Assembly (NCBI RefSeq): GCF_018617385.1 | Contig: NZ_JACSKA010000001.1 | Span: forward strand, 62,001-126,000 | DNA: 64,000 bases | Reading direction: 5' to 3' | From: Exiguobacterium sp018617385 | Lineage (GTDB): Bacteria; Bacillota; Bacilli; Exiguobacteriales; Exiguobacteriaceae | Shown here: piece by piece, positions 1-9,129 of the stretch | How positions within the stretch are numbered: the first letter of the stretch is position 1 | Layout of the letters: the number at the start of each line of letters is the position of its first letter | Made by a program: the position numbers and the translations under genes | The notes under the pieces: generated by a model | The model's database searches: none | Seen by the model: only the letters and a program-made list of their open reading frames with translations | What the model was told of the DNA's origin: nothing

Positions 1-45
1 GTACGTATGCAGACCATTTCGTAGTGTAGATAAGATGCGTTGCAA
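1..45 (-). CDS. Possible 5' end of an unknown gene running off the left edge
   Basis: An AGGAGG at 56-61 on the minus strand lies ten bases before a TTG at 45, and the frame from that TTG stays open to the window edge (15 codons, starting LQRILSTLRNG). No family can be recognised from so short a piece and the start codon is weak, so this may be chance. The bases 46-114 hold nothing else I can name. Confidence 0.25.
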   Translation of the reverse strand, partial: MQRILSTLRNGLHTY

Positions 46-114
46 ACCCGATCTGCCTCCTTTCATCACGTATGTCATCTATTTCGCCAAACGTCGGACT
101 ATCCCTGTCTAATC

Positions 115-145
115 AAAAAAGAGACAGCCGATTCCGGCTATCTCT
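115..145 (-). terminator. Terminator of the kyn operon
   Basis: An 11-bp stem with one mismatch and a GAAT loop, followed on the minus strand by six T residues. It sits directly after the kynB stop codon. Confidence 0.85.
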
Positions 146-769
146 TTACAATATAGGACGAAGCAATGCGCGAACGGGGCTTCCATCCCCTTCGACAATC
201 GGGAGCGGAACAGCATTCAAATCATAATCTCCCGGTAAGATGTCGTCTAAAACGAGTCCTTCTAGGATATGCACACCATTTCGTGCTAATGCGTGATGAG
301 CATCCATCTCTTTACTGTCAATCGCATCGACGGACGGTAAGTCGAGCCCGATCAAGAAGATTCCGAGTTCTCCGAGACGATCGGCAAGAGAGGGCGTCAG
401 TTCAGGGATCGTCTCGGGAAAGACGCGCTTATCGGGCCAACCATCCGTTTTTAAGATGAGGCGTTCGACCCCAGTCAAATCGTGACCATCCAAATCAGAT
501 GCTTCAATCTTTGCCTTATGCGGTAGATGAATCACGCGGGCTGGTCCGATATATACGGACGGATCGAGGTCAATCACGCGCTTACCGTGGTCGTCAAAGT
601 GGAACGGTGCATCGATGTGGGTCCCGAGATGTAAACTCAATGTCATCTTCCCAACATTGACGGAACCACTCTCTGCCATCGGCCACGCGATTTCATATGA
701 AAATGTTGTATCTCCCGGCCATGTCGCAACATCGGCGTGAAGTGGTTGCGATACATCAATCCAAGTCAT
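146..769 (-). CDS. kynB: Kynurenine formamidase (arylformamidase)
   Basis: Hydrolyses N-formylkynurenine to kynurenine and formate, step two of tryptophan degradation to anthranilate; cytosolic. The 207-residue length is normal for bacterial KynB of the cyclase fold. The metal site HLGTHIDAPFH is seen, with H47, H51, D53 and H57 as the expected ligands and catalytic His. The start is supported by AGAGGAG eight bases before ATG; this ribosome site overlaps the kynA stop, so translation is probably coupled. It is the last gene of kynU-kynA-kynB, which share one promoter and a terminator. Identification is secure because all three enzymes of the route are present. Confidence 0.95.
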   Translation of the reverse strand: MTWIDVSQPLHADVATWPGDTTFSYEIAWPMAESGSVNVGKMTLSLHLGTHIDAPFHFDDHGKRVIDLDPSVYIGPARVIHLPHKAKIEASDLDGHDLTGVERLILKTDGWPDKRVFPETIPELTPSLADRLGELGIFLIGLDLPSVDAIDSKEMDAHHALARNGVHILEGLVLDDILPGDYDLNAVPLPIVEGDGSPVRALLRPIL

Positions 770-784
770 TGCATTCAGCTCCTC

Positions 785-1624
785 TTATAGTGATGTCCGG
801 ACCGTCCACAGTTCTGGGAAGAAACGATGATCGAGCACGCGACGTAAATAGTTCACGCCAGACGAGCCACCTGTCCCCATCTTCTGTCCGATGATCCGTT
901 CCACGGTGCTCATGTGGTTAAAGCGCCACATCTGTTGCTGACTCCCGATATCGAGTAGCTTTTCACCGAGCTCATATAAGTCCCAATACGTATCGACGTC
1001 TCGATAGACTTCGACCCATGCCTTCTCGACACTTTCATTCCATTCCCAATCCTGGGTGACATCACGTTCGAGCACGCTCGCATCAATCGATAGACCCCGA
1101 CGATGCATTTCGCGGACCGTCACATCATAAATGCTAGGAGCTTGTAGCGAGCCTTCGAGCAATGGATATAATTTATCATCGTGTGCGTAAACACTGAGCG
1201 TCCGTGCGTTTTTGAAGCCGAGTGCGAATTCAATCTGTCGGTTTTGGTAAGACTGAAAACCAGAGGACGAGCCGAGTTGGTCTCGGAACTCTAAATACTC
1301 GGCCGGTGTCAACGTCGCGAGGACGCCCCATGACTGGATGAGTTGCTGCTGAATCTTCGAGACGCGGGCGAGCATCTTGAACGAACGCTCGAGCTCCCCG
1401 TTCGTGATGGCCGTCGTGGCTGCTGTCAATTCATGCAAGATGAGCTTCATCCACAACTCGCTCGTCTGGTGGATGATGATGAACAGCATCTCATCGTGAT
1501 GGTCGGAAAGGCGATGCTGACTTGATAAAATCGGATCGAGCTGGAGATAGTCACCGTACGACATGTCTTTTGAAAAGTCCGTTTGAATCGATTTTTCTAC
1601 TTTATGTTCCGTGCGTTCACTCAT
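785..1624 (-). CDS. kynA: Tryptophan 2,3-dioxygenase
   Basis: Haem enzyme that opens the indole ring of L-tryptophan to N-formylkynurenine, the first and committing step of the kynurenine route. At 279 residues it has the usual bacterial length. The characteristic helix FIIIHQTSELWMKLI near residues 47-61 and the GTGGSSG substrate loop near residues 251-257 are visible. AAGGGGGAACTGTC precedes the ATG. Only 12 bases separate it from kynU upstream and 15 from kynB downstream, so the three are one transcript. Confidence 0.96.
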   Translation of the reverse strand: MSERTEHKVEKSIQTDFSKDMSYGDYLQLDPILSSQHRLSDHHDEMLFIIIHQTSELWMKLILHELTAATTAITNGELERSFKMLARVSKIQQQLIQSWGVLATLTPAEYLEFRDQLGSSSGFQSYQNRQIEFALGFKNARTLSVYAHDDKLYPLLEGSLQAPSIYDVTVREMHRRGLSIDASVLERDVTQDWEWNESVEKAWVEVYRDVDTYWDLYELGEKLLDIGSQQQMWRFNHMSTVERIIGQKMGTGGSSGVNYLRRVLDHRFFPELWTVRTSL

Positions 1625-1636
1625 GACAGTTCCCCC

Positions 1637-2911
1637 TTATGCGACCACTTCGCGGACGTTCTCGAACGCCTCGTACTCTTTGTCGTCCATGATTTTCTTC
1701 AACGTCACGATCACGTCATATACGTCGGTAAACGTGTTATACAATGCGACTGGTGCGAGACGGATGATGTTCGGTGCCCGAAAATCTGGGATGATGTGAT
1801 GTTTCTTCAATGCCTTACAGATACGTGCCGCCTCCGGATGCTCGAGGCTCAAATGAGCGCCACGCTGTCGTGTGTCCGTCGGGCTACCGATGAAGAATCC
1901 GTGTGGTGCGAGCATCTCTTCGATCAAGTCCATCATATACGTCGTGAGCGCGAGTGATTTTTGGCGAATCGCTTCCATCCCGACCTCGTTGAACATCTCA
2001 AGCGCGCCAAGCTGAGGGGCAAGACTCATAACGTGTGGCGTTCCGATTTGGAATGCGCCGGCATGTTCGGCAGGTGTCATCGTATGATCCATATCGAACT
2101 GCTTATCTTTGCGCGAACCGAACCAGCCGGCGAGTCCAGGTGTCGTGCCGAAGTGACGTTCATGTACGAATAAGCCACCGACCGTTCCCGGACCCCCGTT
2201 TAAATGTTTATAGTTGCACCAGTATGCGAAATCGACACCCCAATCATGGAAGTCGTGAGGGATGGCACCGACGGAGTGACAGGCATCGAAGCCAATCAAA
2301 ATCCCACGCTCGTGCGCCACTTTCGTCAGACGAGGCATGTCTAAAATCTGACCGCTCCGATAGAGGACAGTCGGCAATACGATCAGGGCAATCTCGTCGG
2401 TCATCGCGGCAATCAAGTCGTCTTCTACCAAGAAGCGCCCATCCGGACTGTCGACTTGAACGAGGTGCTCAGAAGGGTCGAGTCCACGTAGTTCGAGCTG
2501 GCTCTTTAAAGCGTAAATGTCAGACGGGAACGTGAGGGCGTCTGCCAAAATCTTCGTGCGTTTGCCTTCCGGTTTGAAGAACGATGCGACGAGTTGATGC
2601 AAGTTCACGGTCGTCGAACCAGTGACCATTACTTCTTCCGGCTTTCCACCGATGAGCGGCGCGTTCAGTGCGGCCAATTCTTCGGACAAGTTGAACCAAG
2701 GATGGCGACCTGACATCCAGCCATCAATCCCGAGCTCTCTCCAGTCCGCAAGCGATTCAAGAAGTGTACGCTCGGCTCGTTTCGATAAGAGCCCGAGTGA
2801 ATTGCCATCCATATAAATCCCGTCTTCCGGTAAATAAAATTCTTCCCGATACGATGCGAGCGGGTCTTGTTTGTCTAGTTGTTGTGCGTAAGCACGTGTG
2901 AAATCGTTCAT
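1637..2911 (-). CDS. kynU: Kynureninase
   Basis: PLP enzyme that splits kynurenine into anthranilate and alanine. The 424-residue chain shows the family pattern: GNSLGLL near the N-terminus, DACHSVGAIPH in the middle (Asp that binds the PLP nitrogen) and WCNYKHLNGGPG, whose Lys forms the aldimine. It opens the kyn operon, with AAAGGGGGAATATGGGGAG before the ATG and a sigma-A promoter 40-68 bases upstream. Its product anthranilate is the substrate of TrpD, encoded about 52 kb away in this window. Confidence 0.96.
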   Translation of the reverse strand: MNDFTRAYAQQLDKQDPLASYREEFYLPEDGIYMDGNSLGLLSKRAERTLLESLADWRELGIDGWMSGRHPWFNLSEELAALNAPLIGGKPEEVMVTGSTTVNLHQLVASFFKPEGKRTKILADALTFPSDIYALKSQLELRGLDPSEHLVQVDSPDGRFLVEDDLIAAMTDEIALIVLPTVLYRSGQILDMPRLTKVAHERGILIGFDACHSVGAIPHDFHDWGVDFAYWCNYKHLNGGPGTVGGLFVHERHFGTTPGLAGWFGSRKDKQFDMDHTMTPAEHAGAFQIGTPHVMSLAPQLGALEMFNEVGMEAIRQKSLALTTYMMDLIEEMLAPHGFFIGSPTDTRQRGAHLSLEHPEAARICKALKKHHIIPDFRAPNIIRLAPVALYNTFTDVYDVIVTLKKIMDDKEYEAFENVREVVA

Positions 2912-2950
2912 CTCCCCATATTCCCCCTTTAAAGCTTATATGTTGTCAAA

Positions 2951-2979
2951 ATCGTAGCAAACAGTAGGAAAAGCGTCAA
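2951..2979 (-). promoter_or_regulatory. Promoter of the kyn operon
   Basis: Minus strand TTGACG (2974-2979), 17 bases, TACGAT (2951-2956), 40 bases before kynU. The -35 box overlaps the stop codon of the upstream membrane protein gene. Confidence 0.7.
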
Positions 2980-3674
2980 TTTTTGGCACGGACGATTCGG
3001 ATATATTGAATATTTGTGAATGCCATGATGCAAATCACAATGAAAATAGCAAAAAGTTGCGAATTTCCTGTCACCATTGAATAAAGAAGTAGAACGATAA
3101 TGGCTACAAGAAATAGTGACATGGTCGAAATATTCGTTTTATAGAGTCCTTGTAAGATGACATGTTTTTCTCCGTCATCTGATACATCAAGTAGTCGTTG
3201 AGCATAGTCGGGATCACTCGTTTTTGGAAGATTTCGTTCTGGATACATGATGTAAAGTTGACGCTGAGTGAGATGAGACATTATGAAGGAAACAAGGAGA
3301 GTGATTAAGCTGACACTAAGAAACCAAAAAGACTGTTCTGTTAGTAGTGTCAGACTCATCAAACCAAGACAAATAAAGAGCATAAGCGTGGTAGCCAATG
3401 AGTTATCGCTATATGCTCGATACATAACACCTTCTGCCTCGTCTTCTGCTTCGCCTGTCAATGGTTGTTGTATCACCTTACGAATGGTACGGTAACGAAT
3501 ACTCCACCAAATCATGAGTCCAATTAAGATTGCGGTTAGAAATAGCGCTGCGGGAAAAGCGAATTCGTATAAATCAGGCAGGATGAGTATGTCATTCAAA
3601 TAGAAATACATGAATGTATAACCAACTGCACCACCGATTACAAATCGAATGGCTAATTGAAAAAAGGTTTTCAT
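2976..3674 (-). CDS. DUF3169-like integral membrane protein
   Basis: A 232-residue protein with about six hydrophobic segments (near residues 7-25, 38-58, 92-110, 114-132, 185-205 and 208-224) and a charged loop around residues 65-85. Length, membrane layout and pairing with a tiny XRE regulator match the DUF3169 family of Firmicutes; the function of that family is not known to me. The start ATG overlaps the stop of the regulator (ATGA) and has GAGGAGG before it, so both are made from one mRNA. The regulator probably controls this gene. Confidence 0.7.
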   Translation of the reverse strand: MKTFFQLAIRFVIGGAVGYTFMYFYLNDILILPDLYEFAFPAALFLTAILIGLMIWWSIRYRTIRKVIQQPLTGEAEDEAEGVMYRAYSDNSLATTLMLFICLGLMSLTLLTEQSFWFLSVSLITLLVSFIMSHLTQRQLYIMYPERNLPKTSDPDYAQRLLDVSDDGEKHVILQGLYKTNISTMSLFLVAIIVLLLYSMVTGNSQLFAIFIVICIMAFTNIQYIRIVRAKN

Positions 3675-3877
3675 TGTAGTTCCTCCTCTTCGAAATAAAA
3701 GATATCTTCGATTTTTTCATCAAAAACGCGTGCGATTTTGACCGCAATCAGTAACGATGGCATAAACTCTTCTCTTTCAATCAGACTTACCGTTTGTCGA
3801 GAGATTTTTGCCCGTCTGGCGAGCTCGGTTTGATTGATTCCATGTCGCGCTCGCAATTCTTTCAATTTTGTCTTCAT
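3671..3877 (-). CDS. Small XRE-family HTH regulator
   Basis: A 68-residue protein that is almost only a Cro/CI helix-turn-helix: the recognition part reads NQTELARRAKISRQTVSLIE. It resembles the YozG/YvaO-type mini regulators that sit before membrane protein genes. GAGGTGATGAG precedes the ATG. The gene overlaps the DUF3169-like gene by four bases. A palindrome in its own promoter suggests autoregulation, which is inference. Confidence 0.85.
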   Translation of the reverse strand: MKTKLKELRARHGINQTELARRAKISRQTVSLIEREEFMPSLLIAVKIARVFDEKIEDIFYFEEEELQ

Positions 3878-3899
3878 CTCATCACCTCATCTCTCTTTA

Positions 3900-3928
3900 A
3901 ATGTAATCTTTTTTAGTCATTATGACAA
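3900..3928 (-). promoter_or_regulatory. Promoter with operator-like palindrome for the XRE/DUF3169 operon
   Basis: Minus strand TTGTCA (3923-3928), 17 bases, TACATT (3900-3905). The palindrome GTCATTATGAC (3916-3926) overlaps the -35 box and the spacer, and related GTCA/TGAC half sites recur at 3923-3940. This is where an autorepressor would bind. Confidence 0.55.
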
Positions 3929-3960
3929 TGATAATAGTCAAAAAGGACAATATAAATGTC

Positions 3961-3996
3961 AAAACCCTCTCATCTTTCTAAATGATGAGAGGGTTT
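3961..3996 (-). terminator. Terminator behind the BCCT transporter
   Basis: A perfect 13-bp stem (3962-3974 with 3984-3996) followed by TTTTG on the minus strand, four bases after the stop codon. Confidence 0.85.
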
Positions 3997-3999
3997 GAA

Positions 4000-5514
4000 T
4001 CACTTTATTTTATTCATGTTTTCTTTGCGAAGTAGCTTAAATAATGTGAAAACCATCAGTAGAAGAATAATTGTGAAGGGCAAGGCGGAAATCAACGACG
4101 CAGTTTGAAGTCCTTCTAAGCCACTCGCAATCAATAAGACGGCAGCGATTCCTCCTAACAGAACCCCCCAGGCGATTCGAACGGGGAGGGGTGGATTCAA
4201 GCTACCATTCGTCGTCATACTACTGATGATGTAGGTAGCAGAATCGGCAGACGTGATCAAGAACGTCAAAATCAAGAGAATCGACAAGACGGACAGGATG
4301 AAACTGAACGGGAGCTCGGCAAACGTCACGAACAATGCGCTCGTCACGTCCGCATTGACGGCTTCAGCGATGGAAGTCCCTTCGAATAAATCTAGATGTA
4401 GGGCAGTGCCCCCGAATACGGCAATCCAAAGGAGCGCGATGAACGGAGGAACGATGAGGACACCGACGATGAATTCACGAATAGTACGGCCTCGTGAGAC
4501 ACGTGCGACGAACGCTCCGACAAATGGGGACCAGGCGATGGCCCATGCCCAATAAAAAATTGTCCAATCCCGGACCCACGTCCCTTGTTGATACGGTTGT
4601 AGACGAAGACTATAGCGAATGAAATTTTGTAAGTAGTCACCTAGACCGAGCGTCAAGGTTTCTAAAATGAAAATGGTAGGACCGGCAAAGAAGACGAAGA
4701 CCATCAACACGAGTGCGGTACCTAAGTTGATGTTACTCAACCACTTAATGCCACGATCGAGCCCTGTCGTCGTCGATGTTAAAAATAGAGCGGTCAAGAC
4801 GACGATGATGGCGACTTGCATCCAAGCGGTGTTCGGGAGCCCGAACACACTGTTCAGTCCACCATTGATTTGAAGAACACCTAAACCAAGCGACGTCGCG
4901 ACACCCATGACAGTGGCGATGACCGCTAAAATATCAATCGTCTGATTCAACGGTTGTTTGTACGGGCGTTCTTTTATAAGCGGTGAGAGACTAGTCGAGA
5001 TGAGTCCGTCCGCATTACGACGGAACTGGAAGTAGGCGATAATCAGTCCGACAATCGCAAAGACGGACCATTGACTGACACCCCAATGGAAGAACGAATA
5101 GGCCATCGCGAGGCGTGCTCCCTCAACTGTCAGTGCTTCCGTATCCGCATACGGTGGCGTGAAGAAATGGCTCATCGGCTCGGCAACACCCCAAAAGACG
5201 AGTCCGACACCGAATCCAGCGGAGAATAACATACCGATCCAAGTGAAGAATGGGTATTGGGGACGGTCGTCATCTTTCCCGAGACGGATTTTTCCGTATT
5301 TACTAAACGCCAAAAAGATTAAAAAGAGCACAAACAAGAAGACGGACAGTAAATAGAACCAACCGAACGAGCGAGTCGTAAAGTCAAAAATAGATCCTGC
5401 GATTGAAGCAAACGTGGTTGGAGCGATGGCTCCAAATAGAACGAGTAAGGCGATCAAACTTGCTGAGATGTAAAAGACGCGATTCAAACGTGGCTTTTGT
5501 TTAGAATCCTTCAT
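4000..5514 (-). CDS. BCCT-family glycine betaine/choline/carnitine transporter
   Basis: Secondary transporter for quaternary ammonium osmolytes, driven by sodium or protons. The 504 residues give about 12 membrane helices, as in OpuD/BetP. The family signature is seen as FYWAWAIAWSPFVGAFVARVS in the middle of the protein (about residues 320-340), with the substrate-box tryptophans, plus GVGLVFWGVAEPMSHF near residue 100. AAAGGAGACATCT precedes the ATG. It stands alone with its own terminator. Substrate preference cannot be read from the sequence. Confidence 0.93.
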   Translation of the reverse strand: MKDSKQKPRLNRVFYISASLIALLVLFGAIAPTTFASIAGSIFDFTTRSFGWFYLLSVFLFVLFLIFLAFSKYGKIRLGKDDDRPQYPFFTWIGMLFSAGFGVGLVFWGVAEPMSHFFTPPYADTEALTVEGARLAMAYSFFHWGVSQWSVFAIVGLIIAYFQFRRNADGLISTSLSPLIKERPYKQPLNQTIDILAVIATVMGVATSLGLGVLQINGGLNSVFGLPNTAWMQVAIIVVLTALFLTSTTTGLDRGIKWLSNINLGTALVLMVFVFFAGPTIFILETLTLGLGDYLQNFIRYSLRLQPYQQGTWVRDWTIFYWAWAIAWSPFVGAFVARVSRGRTIREFIVGVLIVPPFIALLWIAVFGGTALHLDLFEGTSIAEAVNADVTSALFVTFAELPFSFILSVLSILLILTFLITSADSATYIISSMTTNGSLNPPLPVRIAWGVLLGGIAAVLLIASGLEGLQTASLISALPFTIILLLMVFTLFKLLRKENMNKIK

Positions 5515-5647
5515 AGATGTCTCCTTTCAAAAAATATTATGTAGCACTAATAAACGGTTCCCTAATCTCCACATTGCAAACAGGAGACGCATTTCATCGT
5601 GTTTTACACAGTTGAATCGGGAAAAGAACCAAGGAGGAGGGAACGAT

Positions 5648-6496
5648 ATGAAATTGATTGCGATTGATTTAGACGGGACGCTGTTATCGCGCACGGGCGT
5701 GATTACAGAGGCAAACCAGGAGGCGATTCGTCGTCGGCAAGAACAGGGTGATATCGTCACGATTTGTTCAGGACGTTCGATTCATGATATCGAGGAGCTG
5801 TTGAAGCGAAGTGACCTCGTCTGTCCGATTTTGTCAGGTAACGGAGCGATCGGGTTTTATGAGAACGAGCGAATTTACTATCATTCGATGGATCAAACGG
5901 TTGTAGACGAGCTATGGGAAATCGCGAAAGCAGATGATGCGTACGTCGAATTTTATACGAATGCTGGAGTGAAAGTGCTCCGCTCAGGGAGTGATTTATT
6001 GAAACGGGAACTCAATGAGGTGTTGCCACATGATCAATCGTTCACCCGTGAGTGGGCGGAACGTGAGATTGAAATCCAAAATGAGCAGTTCGGTCTGACA
6101 TATATGGATTCGATGGCAGACATCGACTTTGCACGAGATGAAGTGTACAAGGTGTTTGTCTATTCGTTCGATCGCCGAAAGCTACACCGGTTGCGTAAAA
6201 TCTATGAACCACGAAACGATATTTTGATTACGACTGCGGGGTGGACGAAAATTGAAATCGGACATCCTCATGCGAGTAAAGGCGCAGCCTTGAAACAGCT
6301 AGCTGAGCATTATCAGATTCCGATGCGTGATGTCGTCGCCATCGGAGACAATCTGAATGATGTGTCGATGTTCGAAGTGGCAGAAACAAGGATTGCGATG
6401 GGGAATGCTGTGGATCCGTTAAAAGATTTGAGCACGCATATTACAAAGGATGTAGAAGAGGACGGGGTCGCTTATGCGCTGACGCATTATGTATGA
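5648..6496 (+). CDS. Cof-type HAD-IIB phosphatase
   Basis: Cytosolic haloacid dehalogenase phosphatase, probably on a sugar phosphate or flavin phosphate. Motif I is DLDGTLLS at the very N-terminus, motif II is CSGRS, motif III/IV is AIGDNLNDVSMFEVA near residues 228-242. I place the start at 5648 rather than 12 codons upstream, because AAGGAGGAGGG lies just before this ATG and the family starts directly before motif I. That gives 282 residues, usual for YwpJ/YkrA-like proteins. Substrate is unknown. Confidence 0.92.
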   Translation: MKLIAIDLDGTLLSRTGVITEANQEAIRRRQEQGDIVTICSGRSIHDIEELLKRSDLVCPILSGNGAIGFYENERIYYHSMDQTVVDELWEIAKADDAYVEFYTNAGVKVLRSGSDLLKRELNEVLPHDQSFTREWAEREIEIQNEQFGLTYMDSMADIDFARDEVYKVFVYSFDRRKLHRLRKIYEPRNDILITTAGWTKIEIGHPHASKGAALKQLAEHYQIPMRDVVAIGDNLNDVSMFEVAETRIAMGNAVDPLKDLSTHITKDVEEDGVAYALTHYV

Positions 6497-7064
6497 ATTG
6501 GATTGTGGAGAAATCGTGAACGAGGATTGAATCTCACTTAAAACGGATATTGTATACATGTAACCATTCACTTTCTGAAATGAGTTGGGGAACGGGGAGG
6601 CACTTTCGTCACCTGTCGCTTATGGATGAAAGGGATGGGCAAAGTCCATATGAACGTGAATCGTGTATTCCAAACGATGATGCGTCGGCCTCTGCTTGCC
6701 ATCGGAGCAAGCATACCAGACAGACTGTTTGTATACGGAATTCCACATGATCCGCGTCAGAAGTGGACATCATAGGTGCCAAGTCCTCTCGTGCCCATTC
6801 AATCAAAATGTCTATGAGTCACCTATTCGATTTCATGTTTTTGAATGAAAAACAATTGGTGAACCAATGGACGATGAACGGATTGGAATGATGCGTCACG
6901 TTGGCTTGGACATCTCTAGTCGAACCAAATCATGGATGGGACGGTCAATCGAGCAAGACTTGGTTGGATGAAAGTCCGGGGACTAGAGAATCAAGATAAG
7001 CGCCGAGTGAGGGCGCTTTTCTTGTGGTATCCTATTGAATGAATGCAACCGATGGAGGGATCAT
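6497..7064 (+). other. 568-base gap without a convincing gene, possible gene remnant
   Basis: No frame on either strand runs beyond about 66 codons and none has a good ribosome site. Broken frames on the plus strand read protein-like for stretches: one ends at about 6768 (RPLLAIGASIPDRLFVYG), another at about 6890 (SHLFDFMFLNEKQLVNQW), a third at about 6972. This may be the decayed remains of a coding sequence or an untranslated RNA. It ends with a good hairpin terminator at 7003. Confidence 0.35.
7002..7024 (+). terminator. Terminator-like hairpin
   Basis: AGCGCC and GGCGCT form a six-pair stem around a short loop and are followed by TTTTC on the plus strand. It lies about 40 bases before the ATG of the small membrane protein and may end a transcript from the gap or attenuate that gene. 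Confidence 0.55.
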
Positions 7065-7229
7065 ATGCCAAAGCTATATTGGTTTGGGACGTTCCTTAGT
7101 GGAATGATTCTTTTAACCACGGGAACGATGGAAGGTCTTTACCGCATACTCCCAATTGGGTTGATGGCCATCGCGGTCATCGGCTATCTCATACAGACTC
7201 GACTCGAACAAAAGAAGCGGCGCCCTTGA
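7065..7229 (+). CDS. Small two-helix membrane protein
   Basis: A 54-residue protein, MPKLYWFGTFLSG at the start, with two hydrophobic segments (about residues 4-20 and 24-42) and a basic tail ending QKKRRP. I use the ATG at 7065 because GATGGAGGG precedes it; an in-frame ATG ten codons earlier has no ribosome site. I do not recognise a family. Its last codons lie inside the bidirectional terminator shared with the ABC-F gene. Confidence 0.6.
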   Translation: MPKLYWFGTFLSGMILLTTGTMEGLYRILPIGLMAIAVIGYLIQTRLEQKKRRP

Positions 7230-7243
7230 TTGGGTGCCGCTTC
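7214..7243. terminator. Bidirectional terminator between small protein and ABC-F gene
   Basis: A 12-bp stem (7214-7225 with 7232-7243) with one G-T pair, loop TTGATT. It overlaps the end of the plus-strand small gene and follows the minus-strand ABC-F gene. Confidence 0.7.
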
Positions 7244-7254
7244 TCTATATTAGG

Positions 7255-9099
7255 TTATAAAGATTCGAGCAAACGTGTCATCACGTCATCGATTTCTTTT
7301 TGCAATGCATCAACTTGTCGTTGTAACGCCATCAATTCATCAAGGTCATCCAATTCATTCATCCGTTGGAGCAGTGACCGATGTTCTGTCTCTAATTGGG
7401 TCAGGTGAGCTTCCTCATCAACCGTAGATGGAGCGGGTTTCGTCTGCTTCAGCGATTTTGATCGTTTGATGTGTTCCGTTTTCGGTTCATCTTTCGATTC
7501 CTGTCCACGTTTGTCGAGGGCATAGGCGACGTTACCTTCGAAACGCGTCATCGTCCCGTCGAGCCAATACGTGATGAGGAACAGCTTATTCAAGAAGTAG
7601 CGGTCATGGGAAACCGTAACGACCGTTCCAGGGAAACGTTCGAGCGCCTCTTCAAGTGCCTCTCTCGATTCGATATCGAGGTGGTTCGTCGGCTCATCTA
7701 GGACAAGGACATTGATTTCTTCGTGGACGAGGATGGCAAGCATGAGTCGCATCTTCTCCCCGCCGCTCAAATTCGAGACCGGTTTAAACACACTCGCGCC
7801 GTAAAACAGAAATTGAGCGAGAAGGTGTCTCGCTTTGCCTTCATCGACTGCGATCCGGTCCTGAAACGCCTCGATTAAGCGATGAGATTCGTCGAATGTG
7901 ATGTGTTGCGATAGATAGCCGATTTTGGCTTGGTCGGCTCGCCTTACGATTCCGGCTTGCGGGATGACTTCACCGAGCAATATTTTCAAAAGCGAAGACT
8001 TTCCACTCCCGTTCGGTCCGACGATGGCGACGCGTTCCCCGTGCCCTGTGTAGAAGTGCACGTCTTCAAATAGAGGACGATCATAGATAAGTGTCACGTC
8101 ATTTACTTCGAAGACGTCGCGCCCGGTTCGCCCGTTCGTCGTGAACTGGATATTCGGTTGCTCGGCTTCGAGTTGTGGTCGCTTGATTCGTTCAATTCGT
8201 TCGAGAGCCTTTTCCATCGATTTGGCGCGACGATAGAACTTTTCATTCGGCGGGTTGCCCTCGTTGGCCCATTGCCGCAACTGTCGAATCGTTTCTTTCA
8301 TTTTTTTGATTTTCTTCTGTTGCTCCGTGTAAGCGTGAAACTGGTCAAGCAACTGTTTTTCTTTTTGGGCAACGAAGTCCGTATAATTCCCAGGATAACT
8401 CGTCAATTCTCCATCCTCGCACTCGACGATTCGCGTGGCGACCGCATCTAAGAAGACCCGGTCATGGGAGACGATGAGGAGCGCTGAATCGTAATCCTGT
8501 AAATAGGATTCGAGCCAAGTCATCGCTTCTAAATCTAGATGGTTCGTCGGTTCGTCCAAAATGAGTAGTTCTGGTTCTTGAAGGAGCGCCAGGGCGAGAC
8601 CGATTTTTGTACGCTCGCCCCCGCTTAGCGTATCGAACGGTTGATCCACGAATGAGGTCAATTTGAGTCCATCAATCATTGCGCTGATTTTTGACTCGTA
8701 GACATATCCACCCGCATGTTCGAATTGTTCTTGAATGGCACCATATGATTCGAGAAGGCGTTCGAGCTGTTCGGACGTCGCCATTTCTTGCTCGAGAGAA
8801 GACATTTTTTCACTCAGGCGAGTCACTTCCTCAAAAGCAGTATAGAGGACGTCACGACCACTGCGTCCAGGGTAGTCAGGAAGCTGCACCAAATAGCCGA
8901 TAGAGAGTCGTTGTCGGCGGTAAATCGTACCGGCGTCATGCTCTTCAGAGCCGACAAGGATTCGTAACAGCGTCGTTTTGCCACTGCCGTTTCGGCCGAC
9001 AAGACCGACTCGTTCGTTTTCGTTCAAGAATAAATTCGCATCTGTGAGAACGGCGTGCCCGCCGTATTGTTTTTGAATGTGTTGAAGATCGATCAACAT
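7255..9099 (-). CDS. ABC-F family ATPase (ribosome-associated)
   Basis: Soluble protein with two ATP cassettes and no membrane part, so a translation factor or antibiotic-target protector, not a transporter. First cassette: Walker A GRNGSGKTT, signature LSGGERTKIG, Walker B LLILDEPTNHLD. Second: GPNGSGKSS, LSGGEKMRL, VLVLDEPTNHLD. Between them is a long basic helical linker (about residues 225-320) that would reach the ribosomal P/E site. A C-terminal coiled coil covers about residues 550-614. Length 614 is typical of YfmR/YdiF-size members. AGGAGGAACCTATT precedes the ATG. The leader upstream carries a short ORF and terminator hairpins, as known for vmlR/vga-type resistance ABC-F genes, so an antibiotic-response role is plausible. 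Confidence 0.93.
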   Translation of the reverse strand: MLIDLQHIQKQYGGHAVLTDANLFLNENERVGLVGRNGSGKTTLLRILVGSEEHDAGTIYRRQRLSIGYLVQLPDYPGRSGRDVLYTAFEEVTRLSEKMSSLEQEMATSEQLERLLESYGAIQEQFEHAGGYVYESKISAMIDGLKLTSFVDQPFDTLSGGERTKIGLALALLQEPELLILDEPTNHLDLEAMTWLESYLQDYDSALLIVSHDRVFLDAVATRIVECEDGELTSYPGNYTDFVAQKEKQLLDQFHAYTEQQKKIKKMKETIRQLRQWANEGNPPNEKFYRRAKSMEKALERIERIKRPQLEAEQPNIQFTTNGRTGRDVFEVNDVTLIYDRPLFEDVHFYTGHGERVAIVGPNGSGKSSLLKILLGEVIPQAGIVRRADQAKIGYLSQHITFDESHRLIEAFQDRIAVDEGKARHLLAQFLFYGASVFKPVSNLSGGEKMRLMLAILVHEEINVLVLDEPTNHLDIESREALEEALERFPGTVVTVSHDRYFLNKLFLITYWLDGTMTRFEGNVAYALDKRGQESKDEPKTEHIKRSKSLKQTKPAPSTVDEEAHLTQLETEHRSLLQRMNELDDLDELMALQRQVDALQKEIDDVMTRLLESL

Positions 9100-9129
9100 A
9101 ATAGGTTCCTCCTAAGGTTAGGGCCTATC

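Noticed and set aside
1583..1957. Long plus-strand frames antisense to kynA/kynU and similar antisense frames elsewhere
   Set aside because: They mirror real genes on the other strand, lack ribosome sites and encode no recognisable family.
6550..6750. 66-codon open frame on the plus strand
   Set aside because: No ribosome site, unlikely composition, and overlaps other broken frames; more likely chance or remnant.
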